Shown here: positions 21,507-33,233 of the stretch, in pieces
Layout: every line of letters starts with the position of its first letter
Numbering within the stretch: the stretch's first letter is position 1
Source of the DNA: Coptis chinensis
Taxonomy: Eukaryota; Streptophyta; Magnoliopsida; Ranunculales; Ranunculaceae
NCBI GenBank assembly: GCA_015680905.1
Contig: CM027381.1
Span: forward strand, 12,315,501-12,379,500
Reading direction: 5' to 3'
Length of the DNA: 64,000 nucleotides
The notes under the pieces: generated by a model
Database searches by the model: none
What the model saw: only the letters and a program-made list of their open reading frames with translations
Told to the model about the DNA's origin: nothing
Program-made: the position numbers and the translations under genes

Positions 21507-22967
21507 TGATAAGCACCCAAAACCTTTATTATAGACCCCATAGAGATATTACATATTGGTTGATTATGTGTTTAATAAATGTAAATTAAACATATTTTTG
21601 TGCTTTCACAGGTTTCGGCAATTCATGACAAAATTGTAACAAAACCCGCGTTTTAGCATGAAAAAGTGGTACGAATTAGCTTGAACGTAAAGCCTTCTCT
21701 CTTTGCCCATTTGAAGCTCAAAAAGGCCAGACTAAACCCCGTGGACTCAACACCAACCATTTCTGGTTCAAATCAAGACAACGGTGCAAAAAAACCATGG
21801 AACTTCTAAAGATCATATCTCCTGATTATGGACTCCGAATTCAACACGGGAACTATCAAAACGATCAGTGCAGTGAGTTCTACGCAAAGACGTGAAGTTG
21901 TAAAAACCAGCATGGTCCACATAGACCCACCACTGTCGAGAACATGGGTCCATCACTTTGTGGTTGCTCTATTATTTAAGCATTAATTGAAAACAAAGTA
22001 AGGTGGAGAATTAAATAAACAAAATAAAGCACTTATCCTTTTTTTTTTAAAAGGAATTGGAGTGAGCACTTATGCTTGGTAATCATTCCATACCATTAAG
22101 TTAAATTTGTAAAGTAAGAAAATAATTTATTCCATATATTTAAAGTAGAAAACTAGGAACTCATCAATGGAGTCTTCTCCAAAAGAATAAACTTCTTCTT
22201 TTTCTTCTCAATTTGTTATTCTTTAGTATCTTTTGTAATTCATTCATAGATCCTACGATCATGAGCTAAAACCCTCCCTTGTGGAGGGTTGATGAAGCTC
22301 ATGTGAGGATCAGAGTTGAAACTAGGATTTACAGTTCATTGCTCAGCATGATCAATATGGTAGCATCCATTCAATTTGGAATATGTATCTTCATATAGAG
22401 TAGCATGCGCGACTAATTTAGTAGTGTGTTCGACTCGATCTTAGCCAAATCTAATTTCCAATGAACGCTAGATACATTAACAAGCTAGGAGTTGAATGGA
22501 TTTTTCAAAGATGAAATATCAATTCAATTCCTCATGCTAACAAGTTGTTCTTAGAGGTAAGTTCAACGTTTTAGGGACCGAAACTTGATTCCAAATTTTG
22601 GTTCGTCTATGAACAAAATAAGAATTAGAGATGCAATGAAAAATATGTCCGATATAGTTCTTTGATCTAGTCATGAGTGGATTCAATCCTCCAATACTCT
22701 CTCTCTCTATCTTCTCTAAGTAAGTTTAGGTTTAAATTGATGATTGTAATTTCATTTAATTGTATTTTAAGTGTAGTATATAATCTTCCCATACAAATAC
22801 TTCTCACCATGGATTCTCTTTGAATTGTTCTAGCTCCATTGTTAAAGCATGTTTTAGTCTTTAGGTATGGGTACGAATCCTTGCTCTAGCTATACGACAT
22901 CGAATAATTTGTAAGCAAGGTACTTGACTCGGGGTAAGTTTGAGTAACATTGAATAAACTCTTATCA
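21507..22967 (+). repeat. Solo LTR G (C/D family)
   Basis: 1461 bp, TGATAAGCACCC...CTTATCA, flanked by GCCAT at 21502-21506 and 22968-22972. The sequence on both sides joins into the E0 leader. This is an LTR left after LTR-LTR recombination. Related to the LTRs of C and D, but diverged. Confidence 0.88.
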
Positions 22968-23079
22968 GCCATCATCTCTTTTACCACATGTGAACCCCCC
23001 CCCCATTTCACTCCATCTTCTCCAACCAAACAAAACCATCGCCGCCATTACTACTTGCGCTTGCCCCCTATAAGCGCAC

Positions 23080-23362
23080 GAACACCAGTTCACTCAGTGA
23101 ATGGATGGAATTCATTTCCTCCACGAAGGCCAGAGACTCCTCCACCAGTAATTCCTCCATATCAAGCAAGGGCGACAAGCCATTAGAGCCGAACAACAAT
23201 CCTTCCAACAAGAACATCACTTCTTTTAACACAATGTCACAAGGACATTGAATAGGATCTAGGATGTTCTTCTCGACGTCGTGATGAGTCACGCACGGAT
23301 TTTGACGACAACTAGGAGAAGGCTCTTCTCGACGTCGTGATGAGTCACGCACGGATTTTGAC
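23080..23362 (+). pseudogene. Accessory frame, C-terminal remnant in E0
   Basis: Matches the end of the E1 accessory frame: the NGWNSF start of the helical region and a final SRRRDESRTDFD. A segment of about 38 bp encoding that terminus is duplicated (23269-23306 and 23325-23362). Most of the frame seen in E1 and E2 is absent. Confidence 0.5.
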
Positions 23363-23718
23363 TAGGCAATTCCCTAGTGTCTGTATAGATAGTAGTTTAT
23401 GTACTTTACATTTCACACTTTTTATTTCTTACACTTCTAGTATAATAATAGTCATGAATGCATGTTTAGATATTCTTATGTGGAATTTGGTATATGAGTA
23501 GAAGGTAATATAAATACATAATGCCAAAATTTCAAATTTTCTGCATTTAACATGATTTCAAAAATAAATCCAAAAGCCCAAACATTTAATAATAGAATAT
23601 TTATGTAGTTTACAATTCAAATAAACCATGTACTTCTTGTCTTATCTGAAGCAACCCACATTCCAAACTTATTTAGGGGTGGTATATTTTCAACAAAGAA
23701 CAACATACAAGTGGTACT

Positions 23719-24538
23719 TGAAGTTTTAGTTGTGGAAGTATCTTCAAATATGATTGAAGTGAGGCTCACCATAGATTGTTTAGAGTTTGAATGGTTGGGA
23801 GTTGAAGAAAGGAAGGTAAGATCTTTAGTTTAGGACAAGTTTTGTTTACTAGTTTATGAAGAACATTGAAGGAAAGTTTAATGGTTTTAATGATTGAGAA
23901 ACATAACTTGAAAGAAATGAAAAGAAATGATTGATTGAAGAAATAACAACTAGAAAGAAGATTGATTGATTGAATAACAAAGCAAATAACAATATTGAAA
24001 TAAAGAACAATAAAGTAAAATGATTTGAATGAAAAAAGACTAGAAAAATAAATCCTACATGACACTAGATTAAGTCTAGGTGTATTCTCTCTTCTTAACT
24101 TTTAGTTTATATACCCTTACTTTATGCTTTTGGCTGATTAGGCCTTCTCCATTACATTTGAGACACCTCACCCTTTACTTAATGCTTTTGCTTTTTGCTT
24201 TTTCTTTTTGATTTCTTCTTGATCAAGATAGGTTTTAGAGAATGCCATATTTTGATGCTAAGGACCTCCATCTCGGTCTTCTAAGTTGAAGGCTTTGACC
24301 TTTGACTTTGACTTTGACCTTGACTTTTTTAGCACTTTTTCATAGCAGCTTCTGGTCTTCAAAATAAGCGTGATTAAGGCTCCTTTTGGTGCTAAGACAC
24401 AACTTTTATGATAAGTGGTATAAATTTCTCTATAACCTGAAAAAGACAATAAAAGTTATGAGTTGTCTTGTCATTAAGCATAAGAAGGGTTGTAATGTAG
24501 TAATGTAAGGGTAATAAAATGCACATTTGGGGGCTGTA
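23719..24538 (-). repeat. E1 3' LTR
   Basis: Starts near 24538 on the minus strand (AGCCCCCAAATGTGC) and ends ACTTCA at 23719. Close to the E1 5' LTR and the solo LTR at 33928-34722. A TATA-like GTATATAAAC lies near 24102-24111. Confidence 0.85.
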
Positions 24539-26620
24539 ACCCCCCCCCAAAATTTGCTTGTCTTCAAGCAAGGATGAGAGAAAAAACTAAGATCACAAAT
24601 GAGTGATTTATTATAAGTTGTACTAATCTTGTTTCGTGAAGTGCCATTGCATTGACCATATGCAACAAGGCCTTAAACCACTTGGAATTCCCTAGTTAAC
24701 GAGTTTTAAGCCATCGTGAGAGTTTTCTAGTGAACGTACTCACAAACTTCTTCTATTTAGTACAAATGGTCTTGTTTCCTTATTTATTCTCAGAAGTCCA
24801 TACATCTCATTAGCGGGGAATAAGGACAAGCCCCTTTAAACTTAGAATAACATATATACAGTAATTTAATCATCTAAAGATAAATGTGCAAAGCATGAGC
24901 AATGAAATACAAAAGCAGAGTCGTTTCCAAGACTTTTGGAGAGCGTATTTAAGGTGAGTTCTCACAAGAGTGTGTTATAATCACAATTCTCTAATAGATT
25001 CACTCAAGGTTTGTTCTCTCAAGTGTAATGGGCACTTATATTCCTCTGATACTCAAATGACGACCAAAGAAACAAGGTCGATTGATCACGTTTGCCACTT
25101 ATTATCACACCATCCTATTCCTAATTGAGCTAGAAGTATTTTATTAAGAGTTACGAGGCTAGGGTGATGGTTTAGAAAGAAAAAGGAAGGGAAAACAAAA
25201 TCTGATAAGTTGAGAAATTGGGTCTTCAAGATACTTGTAACTAGAGAAGAACCTCGTTTTGTTCTTTCCTTCCAAATTGTGATTCATTCTATTAACATTT
25301 TGGTTTTGTGACTCCATATGATTTTGAATTTTGGTAGTTATAACCTTGCTTTTGTTTCTTTTTGTTTTTGTTTCTGATATCGCCTCCTTTTGATTTTGAG
25401 CTTTTAGGAGATTCGATTTTTTACTCTTTTGATTTTTTTTTTAAAGTTTTGGTTTTTGATGGGTCTTTCTTTTCTTTTCTTTCTTTTCTTTTCGAAGCAA
25501 CTAACTGATCTATTTTTGTACAAGGTCTTCTCTTCTCTTTTTCTGATATCCATCCAATTCTCAACTCGTCAGCTGGGTAAGCTTTTTATTGTGTGTTGTA
25601 ACGGGTCAGGAATTTATAACGAAGAATAAAAAGTCTTTTAGAAAATGGTGAAGGCTCAAAAGTGGTAACTAGAGGAAAAACTATAATTTTGGGGTTTGAA
25701 CGTTTATTTATCTATATCGATCCAAAAAAGGCCTAAATTCTCTCTTATGATATGGCATGGTGATCAAGCAAGGGGACGTGTGGTCTTTCTATCCAGACAT
25801 CCTTTGTGTCATCACTCAATAATCATTCAGATGAGGCTTTTGGCTAGATTCTCACAGCATTATGGAACTTAATTGTTCTAACCTTGGTCTCGGAAATTCA
25901 CTGCTATATACAAACAAATGTCGATGCATGCCATTTATGAAAAGATGCAAAAACTATTGTACGTATATTAGTCTAAGTTCTAAGAACAAGTCTTTACTTT
26001 ATTACTATAATTAGACTTCTAAACTTTTTATTCATCATTGAAAAGTAAACAAGACTTTTTAATACTAAACAGAAAAATATTTTTGGTCTTTTTCAAAAAA
26101 TAATTTAGAAAGAAAGAAATATACTATTAATATAGAAAATGCCTAGTTTTTGTAAAATGTTACTATACCATCCCCCAAACAGAAATATGCTTTGTCATCA
26201 AAGTATGAAGAGATAAGGAAAGAGATTACCATAGAAACATTAGCAAAAATGGCGATACACCTGTATTATGTTCTTCATGATGAAAATACGCCACCCCCCA
26301 AATAAGTTTGGGGCGTGGTTTGTTTGATATAGAATGAGGAATACGTGTTTTATTATACTAAAGATAATTATTCTACTATGAAATCTTTTTGGGTTTTTAT
26401 ATTTTTGAAAACATATATGAAATGCAGAAAGGAAAAATGGAAAATTTTGACATAATGTATCTGTATTATCTTTTACTCATATACCAAATTCCACAAGAAA
26501 ACAAATAAAATAAGCATATAATATTAAACATATAATTAAACTTATACTAAATCTCATAATAAAGAAAAATTAAACAAATTAAAGATAAAACATAGACTAT
26601 AAACTATCTATACGGACACT
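24539..26620 (-). other. E1 3' non-coding region
   Basis: No coding sequence. A G-run polypurine tract (about 24539-24550) precedes the LTR. The conserved structured block is at 24630-24760. A segment shared with C and D (TTGCTTGATCACCAT, GAGAATTTAGGCC, GGATCGATATA) is at about 25690-25800, and further GGGGGTGG-type tracts are at about 26170 and 26295. E2 carries the same region at 33234-33927 and 34728-35030. Confidence 0.7.
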
Positions 26621-26627
26621 AAGGTGC

Positions 26628-27750
26628 CTAGTCAGAATCCGTGGGTGACTCGTCTCGGCGTCTAGAAGATCCTTCTCTTTGATGACGTCGGGTCTTAGTG
26701 TGTCTATCACTACATGGGAGCGCATCACTAATGCTATGCAATGGTCTAGTGACATTATGCTGAAAACGTCGTTGCTCCTGCTGGAAAGATTTATGCCCCT
26801 CTCTGAGGGTTTGTTGTTCTGCCATGATAACTCCCTGAGTTTGCTTGAGCTGGTAAATATGTTGATGCAAAATCCTCTGGCCTCCATAGAGGAAGTGAAT
26901 TCCATCCATGGGCTGAGTGAACTATCGAGTGGCATCTTCAGTTAAGTAATCTACTTTCTCAGTAGGGCGTGATTGCTCGGCGGCTCTAGCTGCAGGTGGA
27001 AACCAAAATTTCTAGATGCAGTGGGCATAGATAGGACTTGTGGTAGTATCCTTAACCTCCACTAGGGCACCTGTGGTCTCGAACCCCCAATGCTGCATGA
27101 TCCTGGTGACCAACACTGGTAAAGGAGCTATGGACCTCCTAGGTTTACAGAGTTTCTCCCAAACGAAGGTGATGATGCAGAAGCATAGCTTCTATATCTT
27201 GGAGAATCCATATAATATGGAGCATCGCCTTACCGATATCAGAAGGTTTGGCTGAGCCTAGCAGATTGTAGGCTGTCCACTGAGATACTGCCATCTAATT
27301 CCTTCGCAGCGAACTCTGAAACACATAGTGAGACTTGGGGTTTTTCACCCCCTCTAGAAGTGTCTCTACCATCATCACATCGATGGTTTTATTTTTTGGG
27401 GACTATTTCGTCTGAACATAAGCTTTCAGAGGAATCCCCAGAACTTCAATCACCACCTCCTTGGTGAGCTCAAGCGCTCGACCATCCTTGACAACCGTGA
27501 TGCGGTCATCCTCCCCTCTAAGCATATGATTATAAAACAAAAGAGTGAGAGAGGGAGAATAAGCCGCACATTCCAACAAAACCAAAGTTTCCCATCTTCT
27601 TCTTCTAACCTCAGCCTTAAAGTGCACTTCAAATAAATCGGAATTAAATATGGGTTTAAAATTTTGCTCCGACACGATTTTAAGAACTCGAGCCATTTGG
27701 AGTATGAATTGATATAATATGGGTTTTTAGTTGGAATGGGGGTTGAAAAT
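26628..27750 (-). pseudogene. E1 accessory frame (Athila post-pol / 'plant transposon protein'-like)
   Basis: Starts MARVLKIVSEQNFKPIF at 27696. The N-terminal part (RRRRWETLVLLECAAY, LFYNHMLRGEDDRITV, VIEVLGIPLKAYV) resembles the 'putative plant transposon protein' domain found downstream of pol in Athila-like elements. The C-terminal part is helical and Gln/Arg-rich (QQEQRRFQHNV), probably coiled coil, and ends SRRRDESPTDSD. E2 carries a fuller relative. Some authors call Athila post-pol frames env-like, but I see no signal peptide or fusion peptide here, so the function is unknown. It follows the Cys-rich frame and precedes the 3' non-coding region. Broken. Confidence 0.6.
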
Positions 27751-28249
27751 TGAAGAGGCTATAAAAGTTTAGAGTGGTGGTGTTTTGGGTGAGTGGGCGG
27801 TCGTGAGCTGGATGGGGGCGGTCGCAAGCTGGCTTGGGAGGCTAGGGTTTGGAAATTTGTGAGGAAGAAGATGAATGTTTGGGTGGTAGCGTGGGATAAA
27901 TAGGGTTGATGGCATGTGCCTCACACATGCCTTTTAAGTTAAAATGAAATTTTTGCTGAAGCTCAAATGAAATCAGGAAATTCCGATCTTGTCATCAGTG
28001 TCTTGCCAACTTTAAGAGCCAATCCGAGCTTCGTTACTCGTCCAATCTTGACCCGTGAGGTACCAAAATGATCAGCATCGAAAATTCAACACAATGGTAT
28101 AGGATACACTCACATCCAATGGTGGATGAAAAACAAATGACGGAAAAAAAAAAAAAAATAAACTGTAGGGAAATATGTACAAACAACAGAAGCAAAATTT
28201 TAATTAATTTTTTTTGGGTTTTGAATAAGAACTGAAATTTTTAAAAAGG

Positions 28250-28290
28250 TGGGTCGTTTTAAGTCAGATTCCCAAGACTTGAAGTTTTTG
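28250..28290 (-). other. Hairpin-forming motif, E1
   Basis: On the minus strand AAGTCTTGGGAATCTGACTT then AAAACGACCC, directly downstream of the small Cys frame. AAGTC and GACTT can pair. Confidence 0.55.
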
Positions 28291-28300
28291 AAAACTTAAG

Positions 28301-28620
28301 TCAATCCCAACCAGATGGCTGGATTACTCTCTTAGACTGAGCATAATGCACTGGAGGATAACATGTGTAGACTTTATAAATAGAATTATTATGAGGTTGA
28401 AGACCGGGACAAGTTGGTGTTTGACAGTTCGAGCACCAAGCTTCTCTCATAGCTCGTCTCTTACATGCGTATGAACTCTTACCTAAACCAGGAATGATTT
28501 TCAGCATATGTGTCCATATCTTTAGTTGCACTTCTTTAGGAAATATTTGCATACGATCATTGAAACTTATCCATCTATTCTTGCTAGGTGGAGAGTTTTT
28601 GTTGGCTACAAAAGACATTC
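28301..28620 (-). pseudogene. Arg/Cys-rich small frame, E1 copy
   Basis: About 105 residues from ATG at 28618 (MSFVANKNSPPSKNRWISFN). Middle: a basic patch GKSSYACKRRAMREAW running into CSNCQTPTCPGLQP (Cys-x2-Cys-x4-Cys), then VYTCYPPVH, ending in IQPSGWD. A nucleic-acid-binding zinc-finger-like role is suggested by the basic patch plus cysteines. This copy reads open throughout its length, unlike most of E1. Homologues are in B, E0 and E2, in the same place between gag/pol and the hairpin motif. Confidence 0.65.
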
Positions 28621-29252
28621 TTGAAAGCTTTTTGAAAGAGAGAGATTGGGAAGGGGAAAAGATTTTTAGAAGAAAGGGAAAAAAAATTTAAGAAAGGAAA
28701 AATTTTGAAAAATTTGTACAAGTTTGAATCTTTTAACGTTAGATTCTCGAGACAAAATAGAGAGGTGGAGGCAAAAGATAGAATTAAATAGAGAATATTA
28801 TCACTTTGGGTTACTTTATTTGTTTAATTTTCATTTGGAGACGCCTCGTCTCTTTTTTTTTAGTTGATTTTCTCATGCAAAAGATATCTCTAACCATATA
28901 AAGGTTTTGACAAGAAGATTAAATTATAAGTGAATCCGGTATCATTTTGGTTACTCTGGGGTGTACAATTTTCATTTTTATATCTTTTAGTTTTGAAAAC
29001 TATAGAGAGATGTTTTAAGAAACTAGTACTCAAAAGTTGTGATCCTAGACGCTAATACTTTTTCTAAAAAATAGATAATCTTAGGCAACTTTCGTGTCGG
29101 CTCTATGGCGAGCCCAATCTAGACAGACAGAGCTTTAGTTATGCGAGTTGGGAGATTTACTGCGCAAAATATGGAATGTCGTGACCAGGGCAAATAGCTC
29201 GGTGATATAGGCGACCCTTAGTAAGCAAAAGTGATCTCAAACCCCCCCTAGA

Positions 29253-29441
29253 TTACATTATTCTAGGGGTTGGTCTGTATAAAATCCATTGCCCATTTTG
29301 GTTTTGAAAAATCACATAACTATTGATGTAACGAGAATCTAGCATTAATATAACAAAGAAAACAATTGTTTTATGAAAAAGAAATGTAAAATAAAGAAAG
29401 AAAAAATTGTATACTCTCTCTACAGGTTCACACTTACTCAA
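29253..29441 (-). other. Small hydrophobic frame in E1
   Basis: 62 residues with one strongly hydrophobic stretch (FFFLYFTFLFHKTIVFFVIL), enough for a membrane span, then a polar tail ending YRPTPRIM. It follows gag. The E2 counterpart is near 46640-46830. It may be a chance frame in AT-rich DNA. Confidence 0.35.
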
Positions 29442-29599
29442 ACGATCGACGAGTAAAAAGTGTTTTAAAGCAAAAGGTGGAATGGAATGGGGAATAAATA
29501 CATCATGGAAAAGAGGATTTAATCCCCGTAGATGGGATAATTAAAAAAGAGTTTTTAGTGCTCCAGCTTCGTTCACGACACTTGTTGCTTCAAAGGATG

Positions 29600-31024
29600 T
29601 GTTTGCTGGTTTAAAGTTTAGAATAGCTTATCCTAGAAACACACCTTTTTGGGTTTTGTCTTGGGCTAATAAGTTCAAAGATTGTTGCATGGATGCTAGG
29701 ATTTGGGTTTATTGTTGCATAACAGATAGCATTATTTCGGTGGGCTTATCTATTTGGATGCTAGTTGATGGTGTAATGGGAACTAGGTCTCTTTGGTTGT
29801 TGATAGGTGTGTTTCGGTAGTTCTGGTTAAAAAGGGATGGAACTAATGCTCTGTTCTGATTGTTATAGGTACCTTGTTATTGTCCTTGTCTGAATGTATT
29901 TGGTGGTTTATTGAAACGTGGAGGCGGTTTGTTTTTTGGAATGTTGGTCCATGTGAAGTTTGGATGTTGTCTCAATGGTGCATTTGGCACATAGTTCTTC
30001 TTGCTAAACTGATGATAGGCTTGTGATCAAGGGACAGGTTGCATCTATATGATTTAAGCTTAGATAGAAATTGCATGGTGAGGTATTTATGTTAATAACA
30101 GGATGAGGGGTTTGGTCTTTTGGTTTGGTTGTGAGGGCATCTATCTTTCTTGTGAGGATTTCGATTATAGTTTTGATTTCTAGATTGGATCTCACCTCAA
30201 AAATACCACTAGCCTTAGATGTACTGGGTTGGGTTGTTCTAGAATTGTTTATGTCGCCTAAATGGGTACTCTTTTCAGCTTGGTTTTCAGGAAAGGTTAA
30301 GGCTTCGGTTGCACCTCTATCCAAAAAATTGCCATTATTCATGATGTTGAGGGTTACTTTATGTTCTTGGAGAACACCTTTGAAGAAACATTGGACAAGA
30401 GTGGATTTTTCTAGTTTATGGTAAGGACATGAGTGGAGTAGGTCAGAGAATCTATCCTATGCTTCGAAAAATGTCTCACTTGGACTCTGTTTGAATGGGA
30501 TAGACGTTGTTTGAATGTCATACTCCACTTTGGAAAATGTCATACTTCGGCGGAAAGTACTTCTTCAAGAAGGAGAACACAACCTTTTCCCATGTATCGA
30601 AAGAATTGGGCTTATGAGAAAGAAGCCATTCCTGACTTTTACCAGCTAGAGTGAAAGAAAATACTCGTAGCTTAACCTGATCGTCGGTGACGCCCGGATG
30701 GTGGAAAGTATTGCATTTTTCATGTATCCGGCGTAGATGCTCGTACGATATCTCATGTTCAAACCCATGGAAGATGAGTAGAAGATTAAACACGTTCGGT
30801 GGAATGCAAAAGTTGCTCATGAGCGGTGTGAGTCGTATACAAGATGGAGGTCCATCTTGCAATGGTGTGTAGAAGTTGGAGAGAGGCTCTTCAGCTTGCA
30901 CTACTTTGTCAGCCATCTTAGTAGATGGAGGACTAGAAATAGGAGATTGTCTAGGACGATGTGCTCTCTTACGTGAGTAAGTTTTATTCTTGCTAATACC
31001 TGTAGTACCTGAATGCAGTATCAT
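29600..31024 (-). pseudogene. gag region of E1
   Basis: Starts MILHSGTTGISKNKTYSR. The capsid core carries LSNFYTPLQDGPPSCI, FCIPPNVFNLLLIFHG, FHHPGVTDDQVKLRVFSFTL, AGKSQEWLLSHKPNSFDTW and FLKKYFPP, typical of plant retrotransposon Gag. Downstream are a coiled-coil-like stretch (IIEILTRKIDALTTKP), a possible degenerate zinc knuckle (CNFYLSLNHIDATC) and a Pro/Asn/Gln-rich tail. No protease follows. Closely related to E2 gag and more distantly to D gag. Broken in several places. Confidence 0.85.
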
Positions 31025-32421
31025 GCACTTTTAGCAAGACCACAAAACTATCCTAAAATGTGCAAACGATGCAAAGTATGCTCATGCAATCAAAATTCAT
31101 TTTTGCAAGTATGGAGTTTTGAAAACTTTGCTTTGGTCTATAAATTACTACGCCCTGTTCAAGAGAACAATTGGGCGCGAGACTATGATAGCTCTACTAC
31201 ACGTCTCAGAAGAGTAGGCAGTCACTTCACCAAGTGGTGTGCTACCAAGAATCTCACTCATGAAAAATCTGGGAGAAGGGAGTGAGGAAGGTAGTTGGTC
31301 CACCGAAATCTGGTAACTGATTACTCTAAATCTTTGTATCTATATTTTTGTCCTTTTCTGGAGGAGCGTGACTACTTTAGGCTCTAGTTGATCTATTTTA
31401 ATTTATTTTTTTGGTCTAGGGCTTCAAGAATCAAGCAACGTCTTCCCAATGGTTGTTATGTGGCTCGGGTTCAACCTTATGCGTGAATGTAAATTGCAGT
31501 GCAGAAATTAAATTTCAAACAATCACGTAAGCATGCTTGAACACACAAGGTATCCTCTTACATGGGCTTCGAGGAGGTTTAGAAGTTACGTCTCAAGCCA
31601 TGCTTACACACTGCTTAAGGAGAAAGCGACATTAGTTGGCGTGTGATCTGAGAATCAAGCCCAACCTTTTGAGCTTTTCCCTATTTTAAGTTACAATAAA
31701 AGTCCACTTAAAAAGCCCACAAGTTGGGTTTTTTATAATTAAACAACTTTGCCTTCAAGGGCCCAAAACATAAAACTAAACTAATCTAATAGATTAACTA
31801 ATTAAGATAGATTATCTAGATTAACTAGAGCTAAACTTAGTTAGAGTGTTGATTACCAAGTTGATTCAAAGTGTGCGAGCGTATGATTCACGACTTGCCT
31901 CGCACACTTGAACTTCTCAAGGCAATGAAAACTCTAATCTCTTGGTAAGTCTAGAACTTCAACCAAGTGTTCACCCAAGTTCATCCACATAATCAATCAA
32001 AAACTCATATTTTCTATATTTTTTTTCGTTTTTCTTATTTTTTTTCTTTATATCTCCATCTATTACAAACAAGTTCCACTGATTTATACTATTTTATTAC
32101 AAAATCCGGGTCTGAAGTTCAACTACACATCACAAAACAACTTAACTGTGAAAAAACTAGACACTAGAAAGATGAGGTGGACTCGCGGTCGCCCACCGGC
32201 AAGGGCGCGGTCGCGCGATCGATTCCGACCAAGTTGTGTCGATTTTCAGCTTCAACTCCTCTCCAGCATGTTGATCTTGAACCTAGATTTGCAAAAAAGT
32301 AAATCAGTAGTAAAAAACAATGAAATAAATTAACAAAAATTAGAAAAATAAGAAGTGAAAAGGTGAGAATGGTGCTTCCTCCTTAGATGCTCAACCAAGA
32401 ATTCTTATTCCTTCAATCCAT
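31025..32421 (-). other. E1 untranslated leader
   Basis: About 1.4 kb between PBS and gag with no convincing frame. It includes a short GC-rich segment (about 32175-32235, with GGTCGCCCACCGGCAAGG on the plus strand) also present in E2 (about 49655-49725). Collinear with E2 48479-49917. Confidence 0.6.
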
Positions 32422-32434
32422 GGCAGCGGCACCA
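32422..32434 (-). other. E1 primer-binding site
   Basis: TGGTGCCGCTGCC on the minus strand, 2 bases from the LTR end. tRNA-Asp-like, with two differences from the exact complement. Confidence 0.75.
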
Positions 32435-32436
32435 TT

Positions 32437-33233
32437 TGAAGTTTTGTTGTAGAAGTATTTTCAAAGTTGATTGAAGTGAGGTTCACCATAGATTGTTTAG
32501 AGTTTGAATGGTTGGGAGTTGAAGAAAGGAATGTAGGATCTTTAGTTTAGGACAAGTTTTATTTACTAGTTTATGAAGAACATTGAAGGAAAGTTCAATG
32601 GTTTTAATGATTGAAAAACATAACTTGAAAGTAATGGAAGGAAATGATTGATTGAAGAAATAACAAATAGAAAGAAGATTGATTAATTGAATAACAAAGC
32701 AAATGACAAGATTTAAATGAAGAACAATAGAGTAAAATGACTTGAATAAAAAAAAAACTAGAAAAATGAATCCTACATGACACTAGATTAAGTCTAGGTG
32801 TATTTTCTCTCCCTAACTTTTAGTTTATATACCCCCTACTTTATACTTTTGACTGATTTACCCTTCTCCATTACATTTGAGACACCTCACCCTCTACTTA
32901 ATCTTTTTTCTTTTTGATTTCTTCTTGATCAAGATAGGTTTTGGAGAATGCCATATTTTGTGTTAAGGACCTCCATCTCTGGTCTTCTAAGTTGAGGGAT
33001 TTGACCTTTAACCTTGACCTTTGACTTTGACTTTGACTTTGACCTTGACTTTTTTAACACTTTTTCATAGCAGCTTCTGGTCTTCATAATAAGCATGATT
33101 AAGGCTCCTTTTGGTACTAAGACGCATCTTTTATGATAAATGGTCAGAATTTATCTGTAACCTGAAAAAGGCAATAAAATCTATGAGTTCTCTTGTCATT
33201 AAGCGTAAGATGGGCTGTAATCCAATAATGTAT
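32437..33233 (-). repeat. E1 5' LTR
   Basis: Ends ACTTCA at 32437 next to the PBS. Matches the 3' LTR and the family solo LTRs across about 797 bp. It meets E2 internal sequence at its outer edge. Confidence 0.85.

Larger units (their letters stand above)
20815..23718 (+). mobile_element. Element E0: 3' fragment of a family-E LTR element
   Basis: Plus-strand sequence collinear with the 3' half of E1 read on the minus strand: the Arg/Cys-rich small frame, its hairpin motif, the leader of the accessory frame, the end of that frame (SRRRDESRTDFD) and the first part of the 3' non-coding region with a GGGGTGGTATATTTT polypurine motif. It carries a solo LTR (G) and ends where E1 is inserted. No LTR of its own is in view. 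Broken in many places; older than E1 and G, which interrupt it. Confidence 0.8.
23719..33233 (-). mobile_element. Element E1: reduced Athila-like LTR element with gag and accessory frames, no pol
   Basis: Minus strand. In element order: 5' LTR (33233-32437), PBS (32434-32422), leader, gag, a small hydrophobic frame, an Arg/Cys-rich small frame, an accessory 'plant transposon protein'-like frame, a long 3' non-coding region with polypurine tracts, and the 3' LTR (to 23719). I find no protease, RT, RNase H or integrase. It is inserted in E0; the pentamer before its left end is GTACT. At its right end it abuts E2 and the outermost LTR bases are not present. A broken fossil with perhaps ten or more breaks. 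Confidence 0.85.

Noticed and set aside
29599-29820. 73-residue plus-strand frame
   Set aside because: Antisense shadow of the Asn/Gln-rich gag tail of E1.
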